NCBI GenBank assembly: GCA_037903475.1
Contig: JBAJFG010000006.1
Span: 837,501-901,500 of the forward strand
DNA length: 64,000 nucleotides
Reading direction: 5' to 3'
Origin: Ancylostoma caninum
Lineage: Eukaryota > Nematoda > Chromadorea > Rhabditida > Ancylostomatidae
The notes beneath the pieces are model-generated. The model did no database searches, was not told the DNA's origin, and saw only the letters and a program-made list of their open reading frames with translations. Made by a program: the position numbers and the translations under genes. The first letter of the stretch is position 1, and each line of letters opens with the position of its first letter. This document shows positions 36,401-46,100 of this stretch, in pieces.

Positions 36401-38975
36401 AGATGTACATTGTTTCCTTTCGTATCCGTGTTCTCTTCCCATTCCGTTTGTGTCTGAATGAACCACTCCTTCTTTTCCGTTGATATACACCGGTGGAACC
36501 TTATCACTTGAATGACCACAACGACCAGCTGAACCTAAATCATTTCAAGATAACATTTGCACTGAATTGGCTACACTCAGTTCTTCACGGCCACTAACTT
36601 CGCTCATATGGAAGAGTATAACCTCGTTCCTATGGGGGAAAGCTACCACCTACGGGCTCAAGGGTTTCTCAGGAGAGCGATAGAACTGCGTGGAAGGATG
36701 CAGATTTTATCAATCCATTTACACTTTTGTGTTTTCGTACAACATGCAGTATGCGAGCGAAGCGAGCATCAATAGAAGTCTGGAAGTCCGGCGTTAGCCG
36801 GACGGCCAGACTGGTTCTTAATCTGATTTTTATTAATTATTTATTATTATATTTAATATTTTTATTAATTTTATCTTCCGTCTGGGTCCCTAAAACGGCG
36901 GAGACCCCACTTTTTTCCCCACGACCCCCCCCCCCTCTCGCCCACTTTCTCCGTCCCCCACTGGTAATGATATAGAAGACCGTTGTGGACCACGAGATTT
37001 GTCTGGATTGTATCTGAATTTTACTACACTCATGGCGGCACATCATGAAAAGAATGAAGAAAAGCAAAACGTGATTGTTGGGGTCATAGTTCTTCTAAGA
37101 TTAATCAAAGCGACTGATTACAGACTTTTCATGCAGAAGTTAACGTTGAAAGTATTTTTTTGTAACAAAAAATCCTAGTCAGGAATAAAACATTGTCGCC
37201 TCACCGACTTCTTGTACTAGTCTCTCCTTCCTGTTGCATATTTTCGTAGCCAAAAGAGTTTTATGTGAACTAACATTCAGACATAGTAAGATGGTGACGA
37301 CACAAAGAAACTTGAACTAACATTTTTTTCATAGGTAAAGTTTCACTTAAAGGAAAGCAATTGGAAGGATGTGGAGCGCATTATAAGTGGCATGGCTGAG
37401 TTCATCAGAATAAAAAAATGGTCTGGAAGTCCGGCGTTAGCCGGACGGCCAGACTGGTAAGTAAAATAAGAGTGGTAGGATCTTGGCTTTCGTGGGCATT
37501 GTCTAGTGTGTGAGTGCAGCAGTTCATGTAGAACAACACACTAAAAAGCAAGAAAAAAAAGTGGTTCTGAGGGTCCAATGATTCTCCAGAAAATGATTTC
37601 CGTCGGCTAGATGTTCAAAATTGCACACTGTACGGGAAGGTGGAGGAGGGGTGAAACCCCGCTGTTCGTTTTGCAAACTTTACGCCTTCAGCTTTTGCCA
37701 CATTTGAGACGTTTCAGAGGTTCAACGAACCCTGGCTATGCGCATTACTTCACATATGATAGGTGGAATGCTGGTGCAGTGTTAGCGCAAAACCACTAAA
37801 GAGTTCAACTATTTCACCTGTATTGTGTTCGTTATCACCTCCTGGTCGTTATCACTTCCTGTTTCTTCTACTACTCAGACACTTGGAGCGGCCGGCCGAT
37901 CGACTAGTAGGTGCCGACCGGCCAGGCAGCAGCCCATCCCCGGCTGGCCCAGTCTACCATACCTACGACCGGCCGGGCAGCAGCCCATCCCCGGCTGGCT
38001 CAGTCTCAGTCTACCGACAGACCGGGCGGCTGTTGATTACCGGCCGGCGCCCGGCTCATCACCATCTACCGCTTAGGCAACAGCCCATCACCGGCTGGCA
38101 GGTCGACCAATCCAGCCTTCCGGCGGAGCCCAGTCAGAATGGTCGGATGATGATGGTAGAGAACTGATACAGGATGAAGGCACCTGCCGATTGAAGCAGA
38201 TTAGAAGCACGAATGGCCGAGTGGATAAAGCAGCGAACGCTCAAACGTTCATGAGCAGTGGTCAGATTGATTCGAATCCACTCGATGGCAGAATAAAATT
38301 AGCACTCCGGAAACACGCATGGACTTTGCAAAGAGCCACATTTTCCTATTGGTGATGACAAATTGCCTATTTTTGTTACCCTTATATCACTGCGGGTCAC
38401 AGCGGCGTCAAACCCGGAACTCTCCTGTGCGATGGACTGCGCAAACAATAGCCGAGCTGTCGTCACACTGCCTGCGACCAATTGAAGGGTAATCTTGGAC
38501 AACGCTACCCTGGACACTCGATTTGGAGCAGTAGCTCTTGTACCCATCCAATTTCGGGCAGTTCCGGCTCAACGGAAGCTCAGCATCGGTTGGTCCACTC
38601 TACCATTGCCGAACGGGCTCCGACCCGGTGATTCTCCGGCCGGTAGTGGTAGGACAGGCCGTCCACATCACGTTTTTGAGTACTTAGAGTGCTTCGCTGC
38701 TCAAACGTGGACGGTTTTGTCACACAAACTTGGTCGGGGTTACGGCAGTAAAGCAACCTGGAGATGGCAGGGAGTGATATGAATAGAGGGCATTTTTAGC
38801 AGTCTGGTTTAGTTTAGTTTCGATCTGCTGGCTTACATCGGTCACTTCCTGTTACTTGTGTTTTTGTTTAAAGCTTTTTGTTTGAATTTCACTTATGTTT
38901 TGTTTTTTAGGAAGTTTCACTGAATTCTGGCAAAAGCTTTTCATGGTTTTCGACGATAACGATTACACCAAATAG
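15472..38975 (+). CDS. Heteromeric amino-acid transporter light chain (LAT/AAT, SLC7-like), copy 2
   Basis: Paralog of the gene at 810-13302, 552 aa. Thirteen exons: 15472-15711, 18905-19016, 19091-19280, 24407-24522, 24860-24985, 25267-25420, 28694-28817, 31405-31508, 31571-31667, 32829-32981, 33219-33303, 34705-34797, 38911-38975. Exons 2-12 have exactly the lengths and phases of copy 1; only the ends differ. The N-terminal 80 residues are very hydrophilic (Lys/Asp/Glu/Pro). TM1 motif is [14 protein letters not shown], exon 3 has [19 protein letters not shown], and the heavy-chain cysteine is Cys204 (LRPLYPTC). Exon 12 has an unusual Cys cluster ([12 protein letters not shown]) absent from copy 1. 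The C-terminus is [22 protein letters not shown] at 39139. No stop or frameshift is seen, so both copies look functional. Intron 1 (3.2 kb), 3 (5.1 kb), 6 (3.3 kb), 7 (2.6 kb) and 12 (4.1 kb) are swollen by insertions. Confidence 0.93.
15950..17430. repeat. Foldback with arms of nearly 400 bases
   Basis: 15957-16345 is the inverted complement of about 17032-17427 (for example CCACGCGATTTCGGAGGATT on the left and its complement near 17374). Arms carry scattered mismatches. The loop is about 690 bases and contains no recognisable ORF. Confidence 0.75.
17448..18280 (-). mobile_element. Non-autonomous Helitron-like element, copy C
   Basis: Read on the - strand: A|TCATGACTTATAATAACGG at the 5' end (18280), about 2.5 copies of the 59-bp minisatellite (about 18030-18165), a GCGAACGAAGCGAGCA motif, a hairpin (AGTCTGG...CCAGAC) and the 3' end CTGG|T at 17448. 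It carries the same terminal features as the copies at 29725 and 35638. No Rep/helicase ORF. Nested in the mariner-ended composite. Confidence 0.65.
19387..19537. mobile_element. Foldback MITE (GCATCGGAGT family), second copy
   Basis: Right end CCGATGCACTATAAATTTAGC, with an inverted, more diverged left arm; arms meet around AGGATCGACACGT/ACGTGTCGATT. Same family as 3162-3287 but in intron 3 of transporter copy 2, so it is an independent insertion and not a relic of the gene duplication. Confidence 0.55.
20566..23466 (+). pseudogene. Degenerate RTE-type LINE, + strand
   Basis: Fragments of a single RTE-like ORF in order: an apurinic endonuclease-like N-terminus ([10 protein letters not shown] near 20580; [10 protein letters not shown] near 20660; SSAYAPQTG near 20860), a linker (near 21525, [10 protein letters not shown]), reverse transcriptase (near 21740-22330), and a C-terminus ([16 protein letters not shown] near 22910; then [10 protein letters not shown]...DPATEWDKR to the stop at 23466). 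Many in-frame stops and frameshifts are present. The catalytic YADD/FADD is degraded to YADA near 22290. It is split by a 407-base insertion at 22974-23380. It lies in intron 3 of transporter copy 2; about 500 bp before 20566 may be its 5' UTR. Not functional. Confidence 0.8.
22974..23380. mobile_element. 407-base insertion inside the RTE relic
   Basis: The RTE protein frame breaks after LHADLKG at about 22967 and resumes with HPDQARNK at 23381. TCCACC is present on both sides (22968-22973 and 23381-23386), as expected for a target-site duplication. No clear terminal inverted repeat or ORF was recognised inside. Confidence 0.5.
23657..23742. repeat. Tandem duplication of about 41 bases
   Basis: GTTATTGTATGTCTCTTTGG and the following TTGTACATCACCGAAAG are repeated immediately with one or two changes. 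Intron 3 of transporter copy 2. Confidence 0.7.
24205..24320. repeat. Short foldback
   Basis: Arms ATTTCCATGCATCCGCTCTA...TTCATCCAGC and the inverted GCTGGATGAATGAGTTATAG...ATGCACGGAAAT, about 45 bases each. Immediately upstream of exon 4 of transporter copy 2. Confidence 0.6.
25870..28200 (-). pseudogene. Degenerate RTE-type LINE, - strand
   Basis: Read on the - strand: endonuclease start ([16 protein letters not shown] near 28120; [11 protein letters not shown]), linker ([17 protein letters not shown] near 27880), RT ([20 protein letters not shown] near 27570; [17 protein letters not shown] near 27360; [19 protein letters not shown] near 27270), then the RT palm with an intact [10 protein letters not shown] (about 26508-26540), and a C-terminal [13 protein letters not shown] block near 26070. 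Frameshifts and stops are frequent, and an inverted-repeat element interrupts the RT (26806-27149). It belongs to a different RTE subfamily from the + strand relic by motif wording. Lies in intron 6 of transporter copy 2. Confidence 0.8.
26806..27149. mobile_element. MITE inserted in the RTE relic
   Basis: Inverted ends of about 28 bases: left ACAGTTTTGACGCTGATCTC..., right the complement of GTGACGCTGATCTCAAATCT. The RT protein similarity stops at these ends and resumes beyond them. About 344 bp, no ORF. Confidence 0.55.
29593..29707. mobile_element. Mini foldback element with perfect 22-base ends
   Basis: CTACTCTTTTTAGTGACCCC at the left and its exact reverse complement ending at 29707; 115 bp in total. 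It lies just upstream of the Helitron-like element that starts at 29725. Confidence 0.65.
29725..30778 (+). mobile_element. Non-autonomous Helitron-like element, copy A
   Basis: Preceded by A, it begins TCATGACTTATAATAACGGG. About four diverged 59-bp minisatellite units (29880-30150) follow, then a GCGAGCGAAGCGAG motif at about 30719, then the hairpin GTCCGGCGTTAGCCGGAC and CTGG at 30775-30778, followed by T. Ends of this form (A|TC...hairpin...CTRR|T) define Helitrons. 1054 bp with no Rep/helicase ORF, hence non-autonomous. Intron 7 of transporter copy 2. Confidence 0.75.
33367..33522. mobile_element. Foldback MITE near exon 11 of copy 2
   Basis: Arms of about 60 bases (AACTCCAAACAGA...AAGAGTC...GCGCGGCTCTCTTGGGCAGAG and complement). 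It starts 63 bases after the exon 11 donor. The core resembles GC-rich sequences at about 51230-51400 and 56110-56290. Confidence 0.5.
34178..34647. mobile_element. Large palindromic element bounded by TTAA
   Basis: Inverted arms of about 200 bases start TTAAAGGCAGCAGGAGCT and end AGCTCCTGCTGCCTTTAA, so TTAA stands at both ends. Inner arm motifs include GGAACATTC(A)TCGCGAACACG and CGGACGAGTTTTCCCCGGCG. Loop of about 90 bases. It ends 57 bases before exon 12 of transporter copy 2. Confidence 0.7.
35638..36814 (+). mobile_element. Non-autonomous Helitron-like element, copy B
   Basis: Preceded by A, it starts TCATGACTTATAATAACGGG and ends with hairpin GTCCGGCGTTAGCCGGAC, then GGCCAGACTGG followed by T. 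GCGAGCGAAGCGAGCATC lies before the hairpin at about 36754. It carries the longest 59-bp minisatellite array in the family here (about nine units). 1177 bp. The 3' arm AGTCTGG pairs with CCAGACT, extending the terminal hairpin. Intron 12 of transporter copy 2. Confidence 0.78.
35765..36312. repeat. 59-bp minisatellite, about 9.3 units
   Basis: Unit GGTGTGATAAGGGTGCGCCG + GCGTCCAAAAGTGGGGAAAC + GCCTGGAGTCGGGTCCAAC, nearly identical from unit to unit (substitutions such as CGTTCAAAAG for CGTCCAAAAG). The period of 59 is not a multiple of 3, so the long ORFs on the - strand across it are repeat artefacts. Confidence 0.95.
37420..37457 (+). mobile_element. Isolated Helitron-like 3' end
   Basis: GGTCTGGAAGTCCGGCGTTA then GCCGGACGGCCAGACTGG followed by T, identical to the last 38 bases of copy B. 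There is no GCGAGCGAAGCGAG motif or minisatellite before it. Either a truncated insertion or the end of a different subfamily. Intron 12 of transporter copy 2. Confidence 0.6.
37890..38125. repeat. GC-rich minisatellite (CCGGCTGG family)
   Basis: GGCAGCAGCCCATCCCCGGC(TGGC) recurs at about 37923 and 37976, with a diverged version at about 38078 and related CCGGCCGG blocks between. GC-richer than its AT-rich surroundings. Intron 12 of transporter copy 2. Confidence 0.6.
38205..38292 (+). pseudogene. tRNA-like relic (Ser/Leu-type) or tRNA-derived SINE head
   Basis: AATGGCCGAGTGGATAAAGC resembles the D-arm region of a Ser/Leu tRNA. GAACGCTCAAACGTTC forms an anticodon-like stem, and GATTCGAATCCACTC resembles a T arm/B box. 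The acceptor ends do not pair convincingly and the anticodon loop is one base short, so it is not a functional tRNA gene as I read it. Confidence 0.35.
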
Positions 38976-41900
38976 CCCGTGATCTTCTTCTTGAGATATT
39001 TGTGAATGATTATGAGAACACTCATTTCAACTGTTTAGCATTGGTTACCAATGGCAGTTTCTTTCTTTTTAAATACTGCTCTGTTCTCGTTCCTTTCGTT
39101 TTGTAGAACAATTTGTAGAAAATGTAATATGACTGTCCAATAAACGTATATTTTCTCTCAGGACAAAGCTGCTGTTATATCCTTCAACAGAACGTTAACT
39201 AGCACATATGCAGTCTCAACTGATGTGGGTACTTTGTCTTTTAGACTGTAGTGGAGCGAACAACGGATATCTTCCATCCGACTACGTGGTATCGAATAAC
39301 TAACTAGTACTGGACCAACACGAGCGATTTTTTAATGCACCCAGGGGCAGACGTGTGACAGAGCTGCATGAAATCAGCCGCGACCTGCGATAATATTGCT
39401 GCTAAAATTGTGAACCGTAGCCGAATGGACGAGTGGTCGTGAGTAGAAGATGTGGAAGAAGAAATAGAACGTAGAAGAGCTACACAGTCACTACGCTGAT
39501 TGACAATTGCTGCCGCTATTTGAGCCGTAAACATGCTGACATGCAATTTTCATTTTGGCTCATCCATCGAAGTTTAAGGTCCACCAAACCTTTTTAACGC
39601 TTGTTTGTGGTTGAAACAACCGTCAGCGATGTACGAGTGCCTGGGGGGTCATGACAATCGACCCAAGGCCCCGATGAAAAACTGCCCTTATCATCAACTT
39701 CCTGTGTCAAAACTTCGGCAAAGCAGTAACATAAGCCTCAGTTAAGTTGTGACTTGGACGAGGAATTGCAAAAGATCAACCGTTCGACCACGCATAAGAT
39801 GCAAATGTTTTTGTTTCATACATCGACCAAACATGGATGCGAGAGGCCGCCAATAATTCGGCCACGTGAAGAAGGAGCAAGCAACGACATGTCGAAACAA
39901 TATGATATCGTTCGATAAATAAATGAATTGATAAGATGTGACTGGATTTTCATTCCCAGAGAGCACAACATCCAACGTTATAAGTGAAATCCTGCATTTT
40001 ATTATCGTACAAGTTGCTCAGTAAGCTCTGGCACACTGAATGTACTACAGTCACTGCAGCTGAATTTAACATACATGATCTAAACGAACAGAGAAAGCTG
40101 GCAAAATCTAGCTAGATCAGGGATATGTCTTCATCTGCTTGTACAGCGGCTCAACATTGAGTACGGAGTGCTCATCTCGAGACCTGGTACCTCTCACTTA
40201 TATCCTCCCACAGCTTATCTGGAACGCGATGGTAGAGTGATGGGTATTTTAACTTGTTATTTGTTCTTGAGTCCTACCTACAATTAGAAGACAGGGGGTA
40301 AACGAGATGTTGCCGACAAACTTTCTAATGTTTTTCACGGTTTCGCCACTTCTTTGGTGAGAAAGGAGAATTTCTGAGAAGTGGTTCCTCTTCGAAGATG
40401 GCATTCGTGAACCGTAGGCTTTAATGAAGCCTTACAAATTTGGACGCGTGGTCATCCTCACATCAATTGTGTACAGTTGTGACTTCACCACTAATTATAA
40501 GCAAAATTCTCGTACATTTTTTAGATATGAGTTGGAGGATATTTCAAGACGTGGTGCCATACCTATGGAAATTCGCATGAACTTTGGATAATCTTCTTTC
40601 ATATCCTTTGCACAATTAGGCCAAAATAATGAATGACCGCATCGCAGTGGTCCCAACCGAAAAAAAAACTAAAATTGGATTGAAATGACCAAGGCAATGC
40701 AGTGGACGTCGATGGCGGTGCCCGATCCGCGGCCTCGAGAAGAACACTGCGCAACTGCGCTGCGCGCCGGGATCGTTGTCATCTAACGCCGGAATGCAAT
40801 TTCTAGGTGGTTTTTTCCCAATTCGATCGAAAGTCCCTACAATGTGGTAGAAAAGCTGCAAGAAATAGCACAGTAGAAGCAGGAGACACCGGTTGCTTGG
40901 CATCTTTCACGCTCAGGCTCTCTCAGGGGACCAGCCACCTTCCTAGATCTGAAGGGCCGCGTAAGTGATGAAAACTGGCCAGCAATTGGGTACGCGGGCG
41001 GTCAGTTTCTGAATGAAAGCGAACCAGCCGCGCACCCAATAGCTGACGGGCAGCGCGCTTTCTGGAATGCTCCGGAGAGCCCCCGTACTCGCTGCTTTCC
41101 ACTCCACTAATTCCTACGCCTAAACACATTATAGATTCACACATACACATTTAGACTCAGATTTATTCCATTCCGGCAGATTTTCATCCAAATGAGCAGT
41201 CCTGATACGGAAATTTCGCCTTCTGAGTGTAGAATTGAATCGATGAGTTTCCTTTCTTCATATTTCGACTTCAAGCTGGAAAAGGCTCACATTGTTGGTC
41301 TAACGATCCATCTAGGCCATACACTGGTATGCGTGCCTCAAATAGAAATTGTCAAAAAGGGCGGATGCTTCCGTGCAAGGTACTGGTAATATAATGAGCC
41401 TCAAAGGAAGTGTCTCATTCCAGAAATCGTTCTCGAGATTTGTACAGCAGTGCAATCTTCTTGGGCTGCTAAGAATTTCTCCTTTTTTGAGCAACTTTTA
41501 TTGTTTGAATTTCTGGGCAGACTGTAGGAAAAAATTACAGCTCAAAAATTAGCTGTAATTACTGTGTAGTTTTGTTCATGGTGAAACGCATTTAATTTAT
41601 ACATTAAATTGGCCATGATCGAAGTGTCTTTAAATTTAACACCCATAATTCATCGGAGCTTGGCTTATGAACAAGTCAAGAGGTAGGAGGTTTGGGAACT
41701 TTAGCAATTACTTCCCCAACGGACCTGAGGAGAAGAGAAGTTGAAATACTTCTTCATCAATTTTAGAACGCAGAACCTCACCTATGTACAAAGCTTTGGG
41801 ACGAGCACAACATTTTTAAAGCTGGCGTAGCGAAAATGAATTTCGTGACTACGTTTGTAGACTGCATAGTCTTCAGCATTTCATACGGCAGTAATGAAAC

Positions 41901-43135
41901 ACCACCATCATCTTTGAATGAATGACAATTATTATCACAGCTGTTTCGCCCACAAAATAGAGGGCGTCGCCGGTCCACCAAGATGTTCAGAGATTCCGTG
42001 TCGGCGAATACAGGCCAAACTCGTTTTAACAGCAGTTACACCTCGAGATCAAAGCTTATTTTGTCGCTCCACGAGCTGCATTCGTTCCAGAAAGGATGCG
42101 ATTCGGGGGTGATGAGCTGGTTTGCATGACGCAGACCTAGGATGGCGGCTCAATCTGGGCACATAGCTGTCTTTCTCCTGAAGAATGGGGTAAGCGCATG
42201 CTTACCCAAGCTCATCCAAAAATATTCCCTAACGCGTTTCCATGTTCCGCGGCATCTTGCACTCGTCCGCAGCACACGCATCTCGTCTGACCGATTATTG
42301 CATTGAGCCACGGTTTTACCCGGGCCTCAGCCGGCCTGACGAGTCTCGCAGGGCTCGCCTCGTCTCTGCCGAAGCGGAAACACAACTGAGCTCTGACGCC
42401 CAGCTACCGGCTTATATACGCCTCCCAGGTGGCGGGGCGCCATGTGGCAAAGAGCATGTAGAACGCAGGTTGAACGACAACACAGTTACTCCGGCAGCGA
42501 CTAGCCCTCTCAACGCGGCCGAAACATGGGATGTGCTTCTCGCAGAAGTCGGAATGCAGCAGTTTTTCTTCATGCAGCAATGTCTGCCTTCCATTTCTTG
42601 GGGGTGTGGCTTAACAGGTTTTGCTGCGTTTGCCTTATCGAGCTATGAGAGTAAGGAGGAGTGCGCGGCTTGTCAGCTGATATAAAAAGGGACAAGCGGC
42701 TGGTCCGTTAGGATAGCAAGAAGTGAGCGGGCGGTCCGCTAAGATAATAAGGGATGCGCGGGCGGTCCTCTGAAATAAGGAAGGGTGCGGGTATGGTCCT
42801 CTAAAAGTGGAGGCCGTGGATGGGCCACCACCTCTGATGTCCACTGTGCTCATTTCTTGATACCAAAATATGCCACTGCTATTGTGTGTGAACAAGCTTC
42901 AAAAATTAAAAGATTTATAATCGTACAACACGTCGCCAACATAAGTGATCTCTTATTAAAAATCAATAGTGAAAATCTTTTATCATACGATTACATTTGA
43001 AACGTTGTTAAAACGATGTTTGCTGATCGATTTTCATTATGTAAGTACATTCGTTTTAATTCCGAGCAGATATAGTCTAAAAATCAATAAACATCAACGA
43101 GAAAGTCAAGAGATGGCATGAATGTATTGAAAATT
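38976..43135. other. Intergenic region between convergent transporter copy 2 and TAF8
   Basis: It starts with the copy 2 3' UTR (AATAAA at 39139-39144). 39200-40600 shows nothing I recognise. 40620-40870 shares a GC-rich block with about 46760-46900 (GTCGATGG...GCGCTGCGCG...GGGATCG). 40920-42000 is a copy of the long repeat family. A 147-codon ORF at 42242-42685 lies in or next to repeat sequence and has no recognisable domain. Confidence 0.6.
40920..42000 (+). repeat. Long dispersed repeat, copy 1
   Basis: Collinear with 50775-52330: GGGCCGCGTAAGTGATGAAAACTGG, ATGAGCAGTCCTGATACGGAAATTT, GTGTAGAATTGAATCGATG, GGCTTATGAACAAG and CGCCCACAAAATAG occur in the same order. A further matching block (GCGGGCGGTCC...AAGATAATAAGG) is found at about 42690-42800, separated by about 700 bp of other sequence. 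No terminal repeats or coding domain recognised. Confidence 0.6.
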
Positions 43136-46100
43136 TCATACCGGTACATTTTCCATAGTGTTACGTATAAAACCACTCGCCACCTTATCTTTTTTTGTCT
43201 TTGGATGTAAAGAACTTAGTTTACCTGCTGGGACTGCAACCTGGAAATACACCTCCAACCTGATGCAAAAAATAAATAAGAGAATCACAGCATCATTTCC
43301 AGGGAAAGAGCGAAACAAAAGACATTTTCGCATAACTGAAACCTTTTGCGCAGCATCGCCTTGATCGTCGGCCTCTCCTAGCGCATTCAAATAATCGTCG
43401 AAATCTTGCTTGCCAACAGGATCAAGTGAATTCTCTGATAACATTTTACTCTGCAAGACTATTTTCTCGAAAAGTTCTTCTGCAGTGATTAAGCCAAAGC
43501 AATCATACCTGTGTTTTGGTGGTTGTACGAGGTTTATGATCTGCTGGAGATGTAGGTAGTTCTTGAACTTTTCTCTCGCTATCTTGAGTTTTCGCAGCGG
43601 GTAGTGGCTAGAAAGGATATGTGAACACGTCCATCTTCAAAGCAAACAGGAGATCAAAACAACTGAAATATCCATTCTGTTGGATGTAGGTTGATGAGTT
43701 AGTGCACAGGCTTGGATAGCTCTGGAGAGGCATGCAAGAAAATCACATAGGGTCGGCCCTTCCTGATGAGGTGATTGCACATTCATGTGTACGCGCCGGC
43801 GCATGCGATGCAGATGCATGTCCGCGTGATCGTGTATTTACCCTATCACACCCTGTCGCGTGCCAGCTTGTGGTTACTGGTGCGTCGCTGCTGCGCTGGC
43901 GCATAACCAGTATGACTCTCGCCTATTTCCAAATATTTCTTTTTTTTTTCACCTTTTCGCGGCTCTTCAATCATTCACTTCAACCGTGCTTCCTCTCCAT
44001 GGGGCGGATGAGGCCGGTGGGCCTTTCGAGGGAGTGCGGCTCCGACGTGGCGACTGCGATATGCGCCGAGACCATCAGATGATGGTGCGGCTTCCATCCA
44101 GCTTCGAGATAAGTTCTTCGAGCTTTTTCTAATCGTTTTGAAGATGCTAATGTTTGTCTGTTTGTCTGTTATGGTAGAAGTGCTCACGTTTTATCATTGT
44201 GTGTTTCTTAATCGCTTTTTTAAAGACTCATTCCCTTACCTGCATTACTCTTGTTGCAGTGCGCTTTATACAGAGGAGAAGTATCGTGGGACAACCGGCG
44301 AAAAAAGAGCAAGCGAAACAAATAATAAAACTATTGCAAAACTAGCGTTCCAACTGCTTTCAAAAAGAGGCAATAGTGAAAAAAACATGCCCAAAATGAC
44401 CTTGCGTGGACAGCGGCTATCTACCATGACAGACAAACATGAACACCTTCAAAACAACAAGCAAAAGATGTGAAGAACTCACCTAGAAGCTGGAAGGAAA
44501 CCGCGCCATCATCTGATGGTCTCGGCATATGCTGCAAAGTCGTCCGCAGCGCATCTGCGCCATCCTTAGCAGCCCCGCCGCCCTCATCCGCCCCAACGTT
44601 TCGGAGCAATCATACAATCAAATCTCGGAAAAAGACCAAACGAAGGATGAAAAGAGCGACGCAGCAAAAGATAAGACAACGAATAAAAACAAGAACAAGA
44701 ATTATTACGAAATTTTGCTGTAGATACTAAGCCGTAATTGTAACCCACCAATATTACTTAACGTCACTTTTTACATCACTGGAGGGCTTCGCCTGATGTC
44801 TTCACATCATGCGAAACTGCCCGATCATGTGAGTAAGCGCAAGCGTTGTTGCGTTCACTGCGGTTGGACGAGGCCGCCTGATCATGTGCATACCTTCCAT
44901 TATAAAATCGGTACACGGTCATGATCAAGATCTTCTTGTATACCCCTTCCGGTCTCAAAACTTTTATGAGTGCGATGACTTATTACCAGCGGCTCACACG
45001 GAAGGAACGTGGTAGAAAAACCACACAGTTCATGTCCTAGGTCCATGAAAATTGCCAAGGACAGATTCAGCTTGAACCAAAAGGGAAGGACGGGTAAAAT
45101 GTTGGTAATCTTTCGAACAGTTTTAATTTTCGAACAACCCCGCGTAATTCCGTTATTTCATTGCATTCGAAGGCAGTGTCTCACGTCATTCTCGTGTTAG
45201 ATCTGTTGGCAGGTTCTGGACCTTGTCGACAACTGAATTCCAACGATGTACATAAACTATCAAAGCGTCCTCTCAACCAATTGTTCATCGCGGGGCTTGT
45301 ACCAGTCGTTAGTCCAAATCGACGTGGCAAGCCAATGGTGTTGATTGATATTATTGTTAACCTTATCGACCAGAGGCGAAGACTTGTTGGCCACCAATAG
45401 AGTCGTGGCTGGCAATCAGCATACTATATCGTTTCGTTCGGATGGTTCACGAAATCTGCAATTTGTACCCTCTCAAATCTCCACCCCTTGTTCTAGCAGG
45501 GAACTGTCCCAAAGCTGAGTGGTGCAGATCACTGGTTCATCGCCACCAAGAAGTATATAGATTCAAAGATTTCGAAAATACTTCGTGTCTCAAAGCTGCC
45601 AAACACATTTTATTATTTTCTAATATTTCTACCACTAACATCAAATTGTATTCAGTAGGATCGCTCATCATACGAAGTAAACTCCATAGCCTTGGCGTCC
45701 AAATCAATAGTTCAAGGTAATATTTAAACCAGGGTGTCAGCTTCAGATCAAGAAAGACAAAGAGTACCTGCGGCGATTTATGTGACGACGATGCCTTCGG
45801 CTTCAGTGGGCTCTTCTTTCTATCACCTTTTGCACGATGCTGCTTATATAAGACATTGAATCAGTATAAAATAAGTGTGAATATTACCATCATGTGAGCT
45901 CTTACTTTAGGAGAATGATGTTTTCTCTTTTTAGAGTGCGTTTTGGAAAGGGTCTGAAATAGAATTTCGCACTTAAAAGAACTGAATAGCGGAAACATTA
46001 CCACGAAATCGCCAATGTCTTTTTTGAAAGTTTCGCGTAAAATTTATTTATTTATTCATCTATTTATTTATTTACTTATTTATTCATTTATTTATTTGCA

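Larger units (their letters stand above)
35505..36962. mobile_element. Host repeat split by Helitron-like copy B
   Basis: 35505-35637 (G-rich end, then TGTTTTACTTGTTTATTTTTAATACTA) and 36815-36962 (AT-rich, then GGCGGAGACCCC...CCCACTTTCTCCGTCCCCC) correspond to the two halves of the uninterrupted repeat at 11465-11765. The Helitron-like element occupies the gap. Confidence 0.5.

Noticed and set aside
42242..42685. 147-codon ORF as a protein-coding gene
   Set aside because: No domain, no splice context, and it lies between blocks of the dispersed repeat; open frame in a GC-rich stretch is expected by chance.
44421..44730. ORFs on both strands as exons of TAF8 or another gene
   Set aside because: They lie in the arms of an inverted repeat (43987-44603), and do not join in phase with the TAF8 exons on either side.
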